This document shows, piece after piece, positions 10,683 to 21,907 of a stretch of DNA of 64,000 nucleotides. A model generated the notes under the pieces. The model worked only from the letters and a program-made list of their open reading frames with translations. It searched no databases and was not told the origin of the DNA. Source of the DNA: Gremmenia infestans. Taxonomy: Eukaryota > Ascomycota > Leotiomycetes > Helotiales > Hamatocanthoscyphaceae. Within the stretch, counting starts at the first letter, position 1. The number at the start of each line of letters is the position of its first letter. The position numbers and the translations under genes are program-made. The stretch lies in the NCBI GenBank assembly GCA_032629725.1, contig JAFEVB010000008.1, positions 992,001 through 1,056,000 of the forward strand, given 5' to 3'.

Positions 10683-12766
10683 ATGACTGCCATATCCCAC
10701 ACGTCGCCCTTGTCCAACTCCATCCCCAACGAGAAGCGGAACTTCTCTGGTCACTCAATGACGAACAAGCACAGTAATGGCCACAGCCCTTTCCCGCAGA
10801 AGCTCAAGAACTTCTTCAGAATCAACAGCTCCGGCAACAACAGTAACAACAACGAGAAGCACGATGGGTCATTAAAATCAGAAAACAAGAGCTCCTTTCG
10901 GCAATCCAAATTCTTCCCAAGTGTTGGCCGGAATAGATCAACTACCGTTGCTAGCGAAGGCAATGCATTGGACGATGGGCTTAGTCCGACAGCTCACGCA
11001 AACCCATACTTTGCCCATCAAGGTCCTCCAGCTTTACGACACCACAATGAAGGCTCGGTGCCCCCAAGTCCCCCTGACACCCCAACACTGAAAGTCGATG
11101 CAGTCTCCGGAGCGAACGATCAGGCCACGATTGCTGGGAAGGAGGAATTGGCACGAAGATTAAGAAGAGTTGCAAGCGCTCCAAATGCACAAGGTCTCTT
11201 TGCTTCGTCCAAAGGCGATGGGGACAGACCAGCTACCGCCGAACTTGGCAAGGCGCCATTAGCACATAATGCCAGTACAAGCATGCTGGCTTTGATCGAC
11301 TCCAAGAACGATGGGGCAAATGGAAGCTCACTCGGAATACCTGCGGAGGACAGCCTTGGAGCTTTACAACCACCGCGAACTCCGTTGGCATTCAGGAGGA
11401 CATACAGTTCGAATTCGATCAAGGTTAGGAATGTCGAAGTTGGCCCGGGAAGTTTCGACAAGATCAAGTTGATTGGGAAGGGAGATGTGGGGAAGGTCTA
11501 TTTGGTGCGGGAGAAAAAGAGCAGTAGGCTGTATGCTATGAAGGGTGCGTATTTTATGGCTTGGTTGTGGCTCGCTAGCTAACATTTGGACAGTATTGAG
11601 CAAGAAGGAGATGATCAAACGTAACAAGATCAAGAGGGCATTGGCTGAGCAAGAGATCCTGGCTACTAGCAATCATCCGTTCATTGTTACGCTGTACCAC
11701 TCGTTCCAGTCGGAGGACCATTTATATTTATGCATGGAATATTGTAGCGGTGGTGAATTCTTCAGAGCATTACAAACCCGACCTGGGAAGTGTATACCAG
11801 AAGAAGATGCTAGATTCTACGCTGCGGAGGTTACAGCTGCTTTGGAATACCTCCATTTGATGGGATTTATCTACAGAGATTTAAAGCCAGAAAGTGAGTT
11901 TGCTTCTCCAGATCCATGAACACATATTGACCGTCCAAGACATTCTTCTGCACCAATCGGGACATATCATGTTATCGGACTTTGATTTGTCGAAACAGTC
12001 TGATCCTGGTGGAAAACCAACAATGATTCTCGGCCGAGGTGGCACAAATTCGAACTCTCTTCCTACGATCGATACCAAGTCTTGCATAGCGAACTTCCGA
12101 ACAAACTCCTTTGTCGGCACTGAGGAGTACATTGCGCCGGAAGTTATCAAGGGCTGTGGTCATACAAGTGCTGTGGATTGGTGGACTCTAGGCATCTTAA
12201 TTTATGAGATGTTGTTCGGCACGACGCCTTTCAAGGGCAAGAATCGCAATGCGACTTTCGCCAATATTCTGAGAGACGATGTACCGTTTCCAGAGCATTC
12301 TGGGTCTCCTCAAATTTCAAAGTCAGTTCCACTCGTCGCACACCAAAGTTGTCCTACTAACGTCAAAAACAGTCTTTGCAAATCCCTGATCCGTAAGCTG
12401 CTGATCAAGGACGAGAACCGCCGATTAGGAGCTCGTGCCGGAGCATCAGACGTCAAGACACACCCTTTCTTCCGAACCACACAGTGGGCCCTGATTCGTC
12501 ACATGAAGCCACCCATGGTTCCACATCAAGGCAGGGGAATTGACACCGTCAACTTTAGGAATGTGAAGGAGAGCGAAAGCGTTGATATTAGCGGTGCTAG
12601 AGGCATGGCGTTACCGACAGGAGTACCACTTGACTCGGGCTTAGCCACCCCCGCCGGGGAAATCGTCGACCCATTCGAGGAGTTCAACTCGGTCACGTTA
12701 CATCACGACGGAGAAGAGGATCAAATGGAGGACCAAAACAACGGTCGATATGACGGGAGGAATTGA
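10683..12766 (+). CDS. nrc-2: AGC-family Ser/Thr protein kinase NRC-2 (Fpk1/Kin82 type), 645 aa
   Basis: Exons 10683-11544, 11594-11893, 11940-12321 and 12373-12766 join in frame. The first ~250 residues are Ser/Asn/Pro-rich and disordered. The kinase domain follows: Gly loop G265-K-G-D-V-G270, ATP lysine K287 in YAMKVL, catalytic loop YRDLKPEN (D383, N388), metal-binding DFD (D401, in place of DFG), GTEEYIAPE, and a basic GARAGASDVKTHPFF region. The DFD variant and the split activation region are typical of the NRC-2/Kin82/Fpk1 and phototropin-like AGC kinases. Yeast Fpk1/2 phosphorylate aminophospholipid flippases; Neurospora NRC-2 represses conidiation and supports hyphal growth. The second intron uses an AAG acceptor. 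The third intron (12322-12372) is 51 nt with no in-frame stop, so its retention would insert 17 residues in the C-lobe. Family assignment is firm. Confidence 0.93.
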
Positions 12767-13230
12767 ACGTGCTATTCAAGCTTGCCCCGTATTCCGGCGT
12801 GCAGAATTGTTCGACATATTGTGAGATTGTAGGAGTAGGAGACTCGGAAAAAATGCGTATGCTTGTTGAGAGCAGGACAGATGTCGCTCTCTTACCTCAT
12901 TTTCTTGGCATCACTGCATGGAGCACACTCTGTTCCTTTTTCGAGTTCTCATTGACGGGAAATTGGTTGGGCATCACTTTTCTTGTTGCATTGTATATAT
13001 GGTTTTCATGAGAACTATGGGAGACAGGGAATCGGCGGGGCGTTATAGGTACGAAAGGCATCGATTATTTTTCCAACCTGAAGAGTGTGGTGATTTTTGA
13101 CTCGGAATGCCTGCCATAGGTAGGCGTCGCCCTCGATTCTTCCTTTCCGTTCTTCTGCACTTGAATTTCACAGATCTAGCTTCTAGCCGTTGGACAAGTA
13201 TCAATGCCATACAGCCCATTTGTTACGGCT

Positions 13231-13285
13231 CAGTCCTGTCTTAGTCCTGTCTCTGAATAGTCCTGTCTCTAACTAGTCCTTCCTA
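13231..13285 (+). repeat. AGTCCTGTCTY short tandem repeat
   Basis: Three to four imperfect copies of a CAGTCCTGTCT/TAGTCCTGTCTCT unit follow each other with short spacers, in the 3' intergenic DNA downstream of the kinase. Confidence 0.65.
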
Positions 13286-13584
13286 CCTCTAATTGTCCCT
13301 ACATTGCCCCAGCGCGAAAATAACCTGTACAAGGTATCTGCGAATCTACCCTACTCCAAAGATCGCATTGCCTTTGAGAGCCAAGCAAGCAAATGAAACG
13401 CCGAAAAATGTTCATCTGTGCAGAAGATCTCAAAGCGTCTCGCCTGGCATCTATCACCACAGCTAGATAGACAATGTCAAGGGTAAGCGGAGCGGAGCAG
13501 AGCAGACTTGCCTTGCGTCAGTCAATTTATAACTGATAGATAGTGTGTGTCACTACTAACTGCAAATGCCAACCAAAGTTACCG

Positions 13585-13617
13585 TGCATGCCATGCCCAT
13601 GCCCATGCCCATGCATG
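13585..13617 (+). repeat. CATGCC hexamer repeat
   Basis: Four to five CATGCC units end in CATGCATG, in non-coding DNA. Confidence 0.7.
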
Positions 13618-14357
13618 TTATCTATCTATGTAGGTAAGTATGGTATAGTAGGCGGTGAGAATTCAATCATATATCAGAGAATTGGGCTGGCTGGCTGCAT
13701 GCGCATATGCATGTAGTTTTGGTTTCAAGAGCAAGATATGATAGATATTACACCTATCTATATGTAGGTATGAGGAATTAATTGTTCAAACAACGTAACA
13801 TTGCATGCATGCCCGCCGGCATGTTATGGCGAAAGATAAGAGTTGAGTATATTTTTAAGTGCATTCGCAGGAAGCATGTGTGTATGTGTTGTCGCCATGC
13901 AGGTTGTTGGAGCCGTGAGTACTGTATACATAAAATAAGCGCATCATACGTATCCATACAGACAGTACCTATACATACCCAATCCGCAAGAGCCGCCCCT
14001 AGCACGATATCGAATTGATTAATTGACTACTGAGAGTGGCATTTCTGGTTTTCTTGTTCCATACGGAGGAGAGTGTTATCTAGCCAGATCATCTGCCTAC
14101 ATGGCAAGTGCGACCCCAGTAGAGCCCAGCCCCTATTTCTCGCTCGCTTAATTGGCTACAGGAGAGGGGGCAGGAAGTACCTGTAGGTAGCTGCCTTCAA
14201 AGCACAAGCAACGCAGAAGCCATCCTTGACAAGAAGGAATCTGGAATCTCACTAGGTGGCGTGTTTGGAACAGCGTCATCTTACTCAATTTGCGACGCCA
14301 TGCAAGCTTGCAAGGCTCAACATAGACAAAAACAGGTGGTAGACCAACAATTAGACT

Positions 14358-16605
14358 TCAATTTCCCAACTGTTTTACAGTGCCCGGTTGCTCATCCCCA
14401 AGCAGCTTTTTCAATGCTTCAACAGTGATTTCAAGGACTTCCTGGCTTCTCGACTTCTTGAGACATTCCTTCAACGCATCTATGCCTCCTTCATCCTTCA
14501 CTTTCTTGATCCCCCATTCTCCCACCTTATCAGGTGCTGTCAGAACATTCAATACGCAAACAACTCCTCTATGCCTGAGTTCCTCTCCGTCATCCTTGCA
14601 CATCCCCAACAGCAATTTAACGCCGCGATCTCTTTCCAATATCGCGTTCACAGCCGTATCCCACTCCGTGAGGCTAGCCAACGCGCCACCAGCTGCTCTC
14701 CTTGTCGCGAAATCTTCCGCATCCGTCAAAGCAAGTAATATGTGCATTCTCTGGCTTGCCTGCTTTCCTCCATCTGCAAATTTTGCTACCCCTTCTGGTG
14801 ATAACATGAGGTTACAGATGAGCTCAACACTTGCGCGAGTAACCATCTTGTTATTCGACAAGAGGAGCTCCTCGACTTGCGGAAATGATATGCGGATGAT
14901 AGAGTTTCGAGCAGTGTCGTCTGTGGAGGCAAGATTGGTAAGAGCCAAAAGGGATTCGAATACTGGGAGAAGATCCCGTTGCTCGACGTTAGGGTCATCG
15001 GAGAGAAGCAGAACGAGAGGACGGATAGCGGATGTCAGGGATAGGGGGTTGGAACCACCAAATATATGCTGCGGATTCGTAGAGATTAAGATACGAGCAA
15101 GCGCGTGGCCTGTTGTGCGACGTGCTGCAGTATTGTCTTCTGGGAATAGCGAGTATGCATGTAGTAGAAGTTTGATGGCACCTTGCTGCGCCATCTGGCC
15201 GCGAATCTTCGGGTTTTTAGATAGTGAGAAAACAATAGAGACAACAAGTGCTAACGATGCGACTGATCCGTGTTGGCTGTGCGTGACTAAAACCGGAATG
15301 ACACCAGCCTCGAAAACGGCTTCACATCGCTTTGAGACATGATCATCGTCGTTCAAGGGATCGGGTTTGGAGGAGGCTTTGGAAGCATTCGCGTAATTTT
15401 TGAGTTGACTTATGCGCTTTTGCTCTTCTGACATTACTGGCAAATAAGTGGTGAGGTTCATCAAAGTACTGAGTGCTCCGTAGGTTGCAGGAGACTTAGC
15501 AGGAGCTTCTGCCAAAGCTTTGACGAGTTTCTTTAGAAATGGCTTGTCGCTAGCTAGTTTCTCCTTGACCTTGGGTTGCAGAGACGCATATGCCAATCCC
15601 TCTATTGAACTCTGTTGGGCTCCATCTGCAGAAAGCATGTTTTTGAACATATCAGAGAGCTCTTCCATGCTGGTTGTAGCAACTTGAACACGTTCTTCCG
15701 TCCCTGGATCAGGTGCGGAAGGAACAGCCTTCAATCCTGAAGTCAGTCAGATTACTTCAAAACATAGCATAACTTGATTTGTAATAGGAGCGATTGGAGG
15801 GAAGACATCAAGGGGCACTTACCTGCAACTTCGCGAGTACAACCGCCGCAAGATTCCGAACAGGTTCAGAATGAATTCGTTGCTGGATGGATCCATCTTC
15901 GGCGACATGATGCCTTTCAGGAGAATTGACTTCTGGAAAATCAGCCGGAACATCGTTGACTATATCCTCCAGCCACTCGGTACAGTACTTCTTGATAGCC
16001 TCTCTACAGGGGGCATTCATGCATGCAGTGTTAAGCATCTCCAGGGCAGCTTGTTCGACCTTCTTGCTCTTCCACCTTCTCTTCATGAGAGGGCCAAGGT
16101 TTGGCACGAAACCCTCACTCAGGAATAGAGTTGCCGTGATATCTGGAACAATAGGAAAGATTGACGCCGCTACTGAAAAGGCAATTATGAAATCATCGTA
16201 GGTGCCCTTCCCCACCCGTGAATAGAAGAATTGGGAAAGAAGTTCGACACCTTGGTCCCCGGCTGCTTTGAGATAAGCCGCCATTGTCAGAGTTGCATGA
16301 CCTCGAACCATTGGGGATTGCCTCATGTCCAAGTAGCACAAGATAGTGTCCACAAAGTCGGAGTCAACCAGTTGGTATAATGGAGTATGTGGCTCCGAAG
16401 ACCTGGTCTCGGGCGCTGAATCGTCACTGAGAAGCTTAGTGAGGGCGCTCAATTCCTTGCAGATAGTCTCATCCTCTAGCCCGGCTTCCATCAGTCGAGC
16501 AAGAAGCAACAGAGTCTTGTCCTCCAAGGACTCATTGTTGATTTGAACATCATTGCGAGATGCGGGAACACTCGGATCAAACACCTCCTTCGAAGGAGAT
16601 GACAT
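14358..16605 (-). CDS. she4: UCS-domain myosin chaperone (She4/Rng3/UNC-45 family), 717 aa
   Basis: Minus-strand exons 16605-15823 and 15728-14358 join in phase 0 across a 94-nt intron. The start is the ATG of MSSPSKEVF, chosen over an upstream frame extension that is low-complexity. The protein is an all-helical armadillo-like repeat solenoid with the UCS signature: repeated hydrophobic helices, a conserved region around RRTTGHALARILISTNP, and an ATRRAAGGALASLTEWD block. Fungal members lack the TPR domain of animal UNC-45, as here. She4/Rng3 proteins fold and stabilise myosin motor heads and so support the contractile ring, endocytosis and polarised growth. The acceptor is AAG; a CAG 8 nt upstream would frameshift immediately into a stop. 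It is divergently transcribed from the TFIIH gene. Confidence 0.87.
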
Positions 16606-17020
16606 GTCGAAATCCCCGAACGCTTGAAGGTGGCTGATAATGAAGATGGAGGAGGGATGTTGGTGGGGTGGTCTGAGGGGTCGACAAATAATGTAGGTGC
16701 AGGGCTGAATCACGGGAACGCGTGAGGAATTCGACAGGGATTGTGAGTGAGATTCGCGACAAGGATATTCATCTACCGAGTACCTCTACCTCTACCTCCC
16801 AGAATCGCAGACCGAGACAAGAGAACATCAGATCTGGCAAGACTTGCGGTGAACAGACCAGATGAGGAGGAGCACAGTAGACGAGAATATACACACCGTC
16901 ACCATCGCAATTGTCGCTACAATCTTCTTTTTATATGTCGCTCCGTAGCTTCAAAACCACCCCACCAACATCCTCCACTCATTCATTCTCCTAGGCTGAC
17001 ATGCCTCGACGAACTCCAAT
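16606..17020. promoter_or_regulatory. shared divergent promoter region, she4 / tfb4
   Basis: These 415 bp separate the divergent starts of the myosin chaperone and the TFIIH subunit, so both promoters must lie here. A CTCTACCTCTACCTC pyrimidine run sits near 16783-16799. I see no clear TATA box. Confidence 0.5.
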
Positions 17021-18201
17021 ATGAATGCGGTAGATGGCTCGGATCATTATGAGGCTGCCGTTGAAGGTCATTCCCTACGAATCCTATAATGTCCTCTGGA
17101 TTCTGATTAGAAAACAGGTCCTTCACCGTCCCTCCTAGTCATTGTCCTCGATACGAACCCTCATGCCTGGGCCCTTCTCGCCCCAACTCTGCCTCTCTCG
17201 AAAGCCATAGCGAACATCCTCGTCTTCATAAACGCCCACCTTGCAGTCAACAATGCAAACCAGGTAGCCGTGGTAGCAAGCCACAGCCACCGAGCAGTAT
17301 GGCTCTACCCTCGACCCCCTTCTTCCTCGTCCTCAGAAGACGTCGAAATGACAAACGACCAAGCCCCCAACCTCGACGATGCGAACAAATACAGGCCCTT
17401 CGCCCTCATAGAAAACAGTCTTCTCGCCTCCCTTCGAGAACTGATCTCAACTACGGCCGAAAAGGATGTGGCAACAACCAGCACCACTCAAATGGCGGGA
17501 GCACTCACACTGGCCCTCTCCTACATAAACAAAGCCACAGTGCTGTACTCTGATACTACCTCCTCCTCAAAACCAGCGACAAATGCCATCGATACTCCCG
17601 AAAATACGACCGGTCTGCAAAGCCGCATCCTCGTCGTCTCGGTCTCCGGCGATCTAGCCCACCAATATATCCCCATTATGAACACCACATTCGCAGCTCA
17701 ACGCCTGCGGATACCCATCGACATCCTGAAGCTAGCAGGGGATACCGTGTTCTTGCAACAAGCATCAGACACCACCAAAGGGATCTACATGCATTTACGT
17801 AGTCCGCAAGGGCTACTACAGTATCTTATGATGGCATTCCTGCCTGATCAAATGGCGAGGAAACATCTGGTAGCACCCACGCAGGAAGTGGTTGATTTTC
17901 GCGCTGCGTGTTTTTGTCACAGGAAAGTCGTGGATGTGGGGTTCGTGTGCAGTATTTGCTTGAGCAGTAAGTCATCCGTCCTATTTTACTCCGTGTATAG
18001 TCTGCATGGTCTGAGTACGCAACAGTCTTCTGCTCTCCTCCTGAAGGAGCTATCTGCTTGACGTGTTCTACGCATCTTGCATTGGGGGATTATGGGGCGA
18101 AACCAGCGGTTGTCCCGCGGAAGAAGAAGAAAAAGCGGAGGGTTAATGGAGGGGGAGGGGATACGCCTAGTGCAAGGGGAACACCAGTACCTGGGGAATA
18201 A
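17021..18201 (+). CDS. tfb4: TFIIH core subunit Tfb4 (p34), 356 aa
   Basis: Exons 17021-17066, 17118-17966 and 18026-18201 join in frame. The protein has the von Willebrand A-like fold of p34: SLLVIVLDTNPHAW near the start, then LSKAIANILVFINAHLA, a Ser-rich insert, SRILVVSVSGDLAHQYIPIM and RIPIDILKLAG. The C-terminus is a four-pair Cys zinc finger (ACFCHRK, VCSICLSIFC, AICLTC), followed by a Lys/Arg tail (RKKKKKRR) that probably acts as a nuclear signal. Tfb4 is a structural subunit of the TFIIH core, needed for nucleotide excision repair and RNA polymerase II initiation, and pairs with Ssl1/p44. The zinc finger is split by the second intron, which supports that join because both halves are required for the motif. 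Confidence 0.93.
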
Positions 18202-18793
18202 ATCAGATGTCAAGCGGTATAGACAAGGAAATTTCTGTTCCTGTGCCCCTTGCTCAGACTATGAAGCAGGTAGCGAAGGAACCTTGATCAGACGAATCGT
18301 AGAATAGCCGTCTTCGAAGCAAAGATTTGAAAGAAACATGCTCTTGTATTTATTGATTTTAAAGTATGGCTGCGTGTAATCCTAGAAGTCAGTAGTGTTT
18401 GCTTGAGAAGAACTTTGGAGCCAGGAAGTTGATTCAGATGTCTTAGATCAGATTAGACGTCTGTAGCAGTTCCCTCGGGTATTATAGTTTCATTGTTCTA
18501 GGGGTATCGGTAGAAGGACATAGCTAATGAGTAGCCATGACCGCCAGTCTTCTATCCACGCAATTTTCTTCTCCGCCGTCTTGCTGAATCTTGTATGCTC
18601 AAATTTGTACCACCAGTACTGTCAGTCCTGCCCAACGCCCATGCATGCAGCAATATTTTCAAGTCCATAAGCTCATCCAAGCATTACCCAGCTAATCAAT
18701 TCACAAACGCCTTTCCTTATAATCAAATTCCGAGAACTCAAGTAAGAGAGGGATGTATATCTATAGTGATACTTCTGCCAACCTCAAAGTCAG
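18202..18793. other. intergenic, convergent 3' ends
   Basis: These 0.6 kb between the convergent Tfb4 and taspase genes show no gene or clear repeat. They should hold both 3' UTRs and polyadenylation signals. Confidence 0.5.
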
Positions 18794-20858
18794 TTATGCC
18801 CGTATCTTACGGCCACCTTGGACGGTAGTTCCGTGTTCGCCAAGTCGTGACATGACGCATTTTGGCTCTTTCTCATTGGAATGCATCGATGCCAGAGCAA
18901 AGGAGTCGGTGTTGTGTGCGAAATGGAGGAAGTAGCCGTAGGGAGTCTTCTTGACCGCCATAACCCCGATTGCGCCGGCCGAGTTACTGGCACTGACACC
19001 CGGATGGCTCATAAAGTCGGCCTGAACGAAGGATTCCATGGCCTCCTCTTCCGTTGCATCGATATCTTTACCCCCTCGAGCTCGCCTAGTGTTGTGGTAA
19101 AGTCTCTCTGCACATTTCTGAGAAGCAATCGTAGTTGCCATGTGTTCACCAGTACCGCTGGTCACTGCTGCGACGCTGATCCCTTCTTGGTCCTTTTCAT
19201 CAACTGGTATGACGGCGGTACCGATTCCTACCAGTGCAGCAGGACCTACTCGACCACGGTGTTTCATACCAATGCCGCCCGAAGACGACCCAGCGGCAAT
19301 GTTACCATACATATCGATGGCAATGGCGCCTACAGTATCTGTAATCATGTCATCTTTGGGAGTGGCCCTTTGAAGAGGTTCCGGCAGTGACTCTGCAGGT
19401 CCTTCAGACCAAAGTAGTTTATCGATAGCCTCATGTGTTGGAGATAATGTACCGTCACTGTATTCGGGCTTTGACTGATGTGTGGTTGTCACAGCATCCC
19501 CGATTGTCATGCGAACATCAGGTATTGTGCGAAGATCGGTGGTCGAATTGCTAGGTCCAAGTAACGACCGCGTGCGAAGTTGGGAATCGGTGGTATATCT
19601 CACGCGCTTCGGTGGCGAGCTGTTGGGGGATCGGCTGCGTTGGTGTAAGTTAGACTGGCTGGATGGATCGCCAATTGAGGGTGTAGGGACTGGAGACCGG
19701 CGACTTGGATATTGATCTGTAACATCTGTCTGTCGCTTTTCGATGCTAGGCGAGAGCTGAGGAGAGTCGGGTTGACCCTCGTTCCAAGTGCCATGCAATA
19801 ATGCATTTGTATGATCTCGACGTTGCTGATTTCGAACCCGCTCTTCGTACTCGTGATCTATGCTTTCGGTATCACCCCCTGGGTCACTGCCAGTACTGGG
19901 CGTCATACGACCTCTGTCAGCACGACGCAGATCGTCTCGCCAGCGGACATAGCGGTCCCGTGCATTCTTAGAGACTATAGCATCGTGCGGTACAACGGGG
20001 ATGCCATGTTCGTAGGCAAAATCAGTTGCTCCTTGGCTGACGAGAAGATTTGGCGGGACTCTCCGAAGTGATAATGGTTTGCTGGAGGCATCTAGAATTA
20101 TTCGAGCTAGGTGTATGGGGTTCTTTATTTCTTTATTTCGCTACGTCAGTCTTGGCTAAGGCAAAAAGGTTTTAGGGGATGTAAAAGTTGCTTACGAGCA
20201 GTAGCACCACAGGCTCCGCTCCGCCCCATGTGATCAACGATGGTAGCATCGCACTCAACGATACCTTCGATAGACAGATTACTTCCGAACCCAGCATTAG
20301 TGATCTCTTTGTCTTCAAGTACCTTGATTGCTGCTTCGACAGCATCTACAGCTGAGCCCCCGCCTCTAAGCACCTGCATTGCCAATCTGGCGGCACTAGA
20401 GATAGTTAATTCGGAGCTTAATCTTTCTCCGGATTTGGAATATGAACATACTCATCGCAAGCGCCTAGGTGAATATGCTCGTTGGTCGTGCTGTGATAAC
20501 CTGCGCCAGCATGAACAAAGACGGCAGAAGTTTGGGGGCGAAATTGTGGGTTGTTCTGCCTGAGCAACCTCTCAGCAGCACCGTCCATAGCCTTAATAGA
20601 GCTCGCCGTGTTGGCTGTGCTAGAACCAGGAGACGGGGGAATTGGCTCGGGTTCAAGTACTTGAAGCTTGCTCGACGAATGTCTTGGACTGTCACTTTCA
20701 GCTCTTATGGGCGGAGCAGTTTCAATTTCGCACGTATGTGAAGATGACTTCCGGAAATGATGGGACAGGTCGCGGCGGAATTGCCGAAGTCGCTCTCGTG
20801 TAGTACTTATCGTGTTGTGGATTTGAAAGTGTCGAGGTTGAAGGCTTTGGTTCTGCAT
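18794..20858 (-). CDS. taspase-1-like threonine peptidase (Ntn asparaginase family), 647 aa
   Basis: Minus-strand exons 20858-20452, 20395-20196 and 20130-18794 join in frame. After a ~100-residue disordered leader comes FVHAGAGYHS, then RGGGSAVDAVEAAI and TNAGFGSNLS, the alpha-subunit half of the Ntn asparaginase/taspase fold. The beta half begins at the D467-T468 junction (TDTVGAIAIDMYGNIAAGSS), where self-cleavage would expose Thr468 as nucleophile; SGGIGMKHRGRVGPAAL follows. The D-T-VGA context and KHxGR resemble taspase 1 rather than plain asparaginase. A Ser/Pro/Thr-rich linker of about 190 residues separates the halves, much longer than usual in the superfamily. The likely role is a self-processed endopeptidase cutting after Asp, but fungal substrates are unknown to me. 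Intron 2 uses an AAG acceptor 10 nt past a TAG that would lead to a stop. Confidence 0.87.
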
Positions 20859-21907
20859 GGAATCGGAGGGAACAGATCAGAGAAAGTGAGTGATGCAGGG
20901 CAAACAGTGGAGAATGTTATGAGGAAGCCGTAGGGTGAATAGAAACGACTTCACCGAAGCGCGGTATGGACGATGGCTATCGGCGTCGAGTTGCCCGCAA
21001 GCTATAGTAGGGGATGTAACTTGGTAGGTGAGCATGTGGAACAATCTTGTATAGAGATTCGAGAAAGTTTTAGGAGTTGTTTGTGAGGGCGGTAGGTAGG
21101 CGCAGAAACAAGACTCGGGGCAGCAGACAATCCGAAGTCAACAACCTGCATAGGATTTTAGGAGAGTGTAGTCAATTAATAGCAATGATGTGACAAGAAA
21201 GTGCCGCTGAATACCTAATATGCCCTAGTTATTGGACCGCGCGGAGTGCGTAGGAAACGTGAAGTCTTACTCGACAGTAGGATTGAAAAGGTGGTGATGC
21301 TCGAGAAACAGTGAAACGAGGGATCAATATTCCAAGAGCTTGCCTCCCATATAAAAGAATGGACAAGGAAGGGCTACCAAACGAGCGTCTACGGTAAGGC
21401 AAAAGACCGTGAAGAGGGATATGGTGGATATGATGTTGATGGACAGAGATGGATGTACTCTTAAAAGAATGCTGGACCGGGTGCATACTTTTCCATCATG
21501 TCAAGCTTCTGGCAAACATTGTCATTGAGTCCTTCCTCTTTCTACTTTGCTATTAAAAACAGTTTTTCAGTTTTAGGGGCAATGGTCTCCTTCCTTTACT
21601 TTCCTCGGAAGAGAAGTGAAATTGGAAAGGAAAGAGTGAGTGAGTTGAGGTGAGGTGAGGTGAGGTGAGGTGAGGCGTCGGCGTCGCGAGTCAAATTTGT
21701 GGGGATGCACGTGACACCATTCAGTCTCACCGCGGGGTGGGACTGCGATACACACTGCCTACGTCTGCCCCATTTTGGTCGTCATCTTTCGAAACAGAGC
21801 AAGGCCAACGACGACAACATCAATTCTTCTCTAGAAGCCACTGTCCCGAAGCTGTCGCATAGCATTTCCGAATAGCTGGGAGTGCAAGGCGCACGCTTCT
21901 CGTCAAC
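20859..21907. other. divergent intergenic region, taspase / arp3
   Basis: About 1 kb between divergent starts. No gene is seen. It carries a GAGGT tandem repeat at 21645-21675 and a pyrimidine-rich region near 21530-21560. Both promoters must lie here. Confidence 0.5.
21645..21675 (+). repeat. (GAGGT)n tandem repeat upstream of arp3
   Basis: Six consecutive GAGGT pentamers (ttgaggtgaggtgaggtgag and on) end about 230 bp before the arp3 start codon. Confidence 0.8.

Larger units (their letters stand above)
12767..14357. other. 1.6-kb intergenic stretch
   Basis: It lies between the 3' ends of two convergent genes, the kinase and the UCS chaperone. I see no gene, only short tandem repeats near 13231-13285 and 13585-13617. 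Confidence 0.5.

Noticed and set aside
14380..15342. 320-codon plus-strand frame
   Set aside because: Antisense shadow of the UCS chaperone exon, which has clear family motifs.
18881..19390. 169-codon plus-strand frame
   Set aside because: Antisense to the taspase catalytic region.
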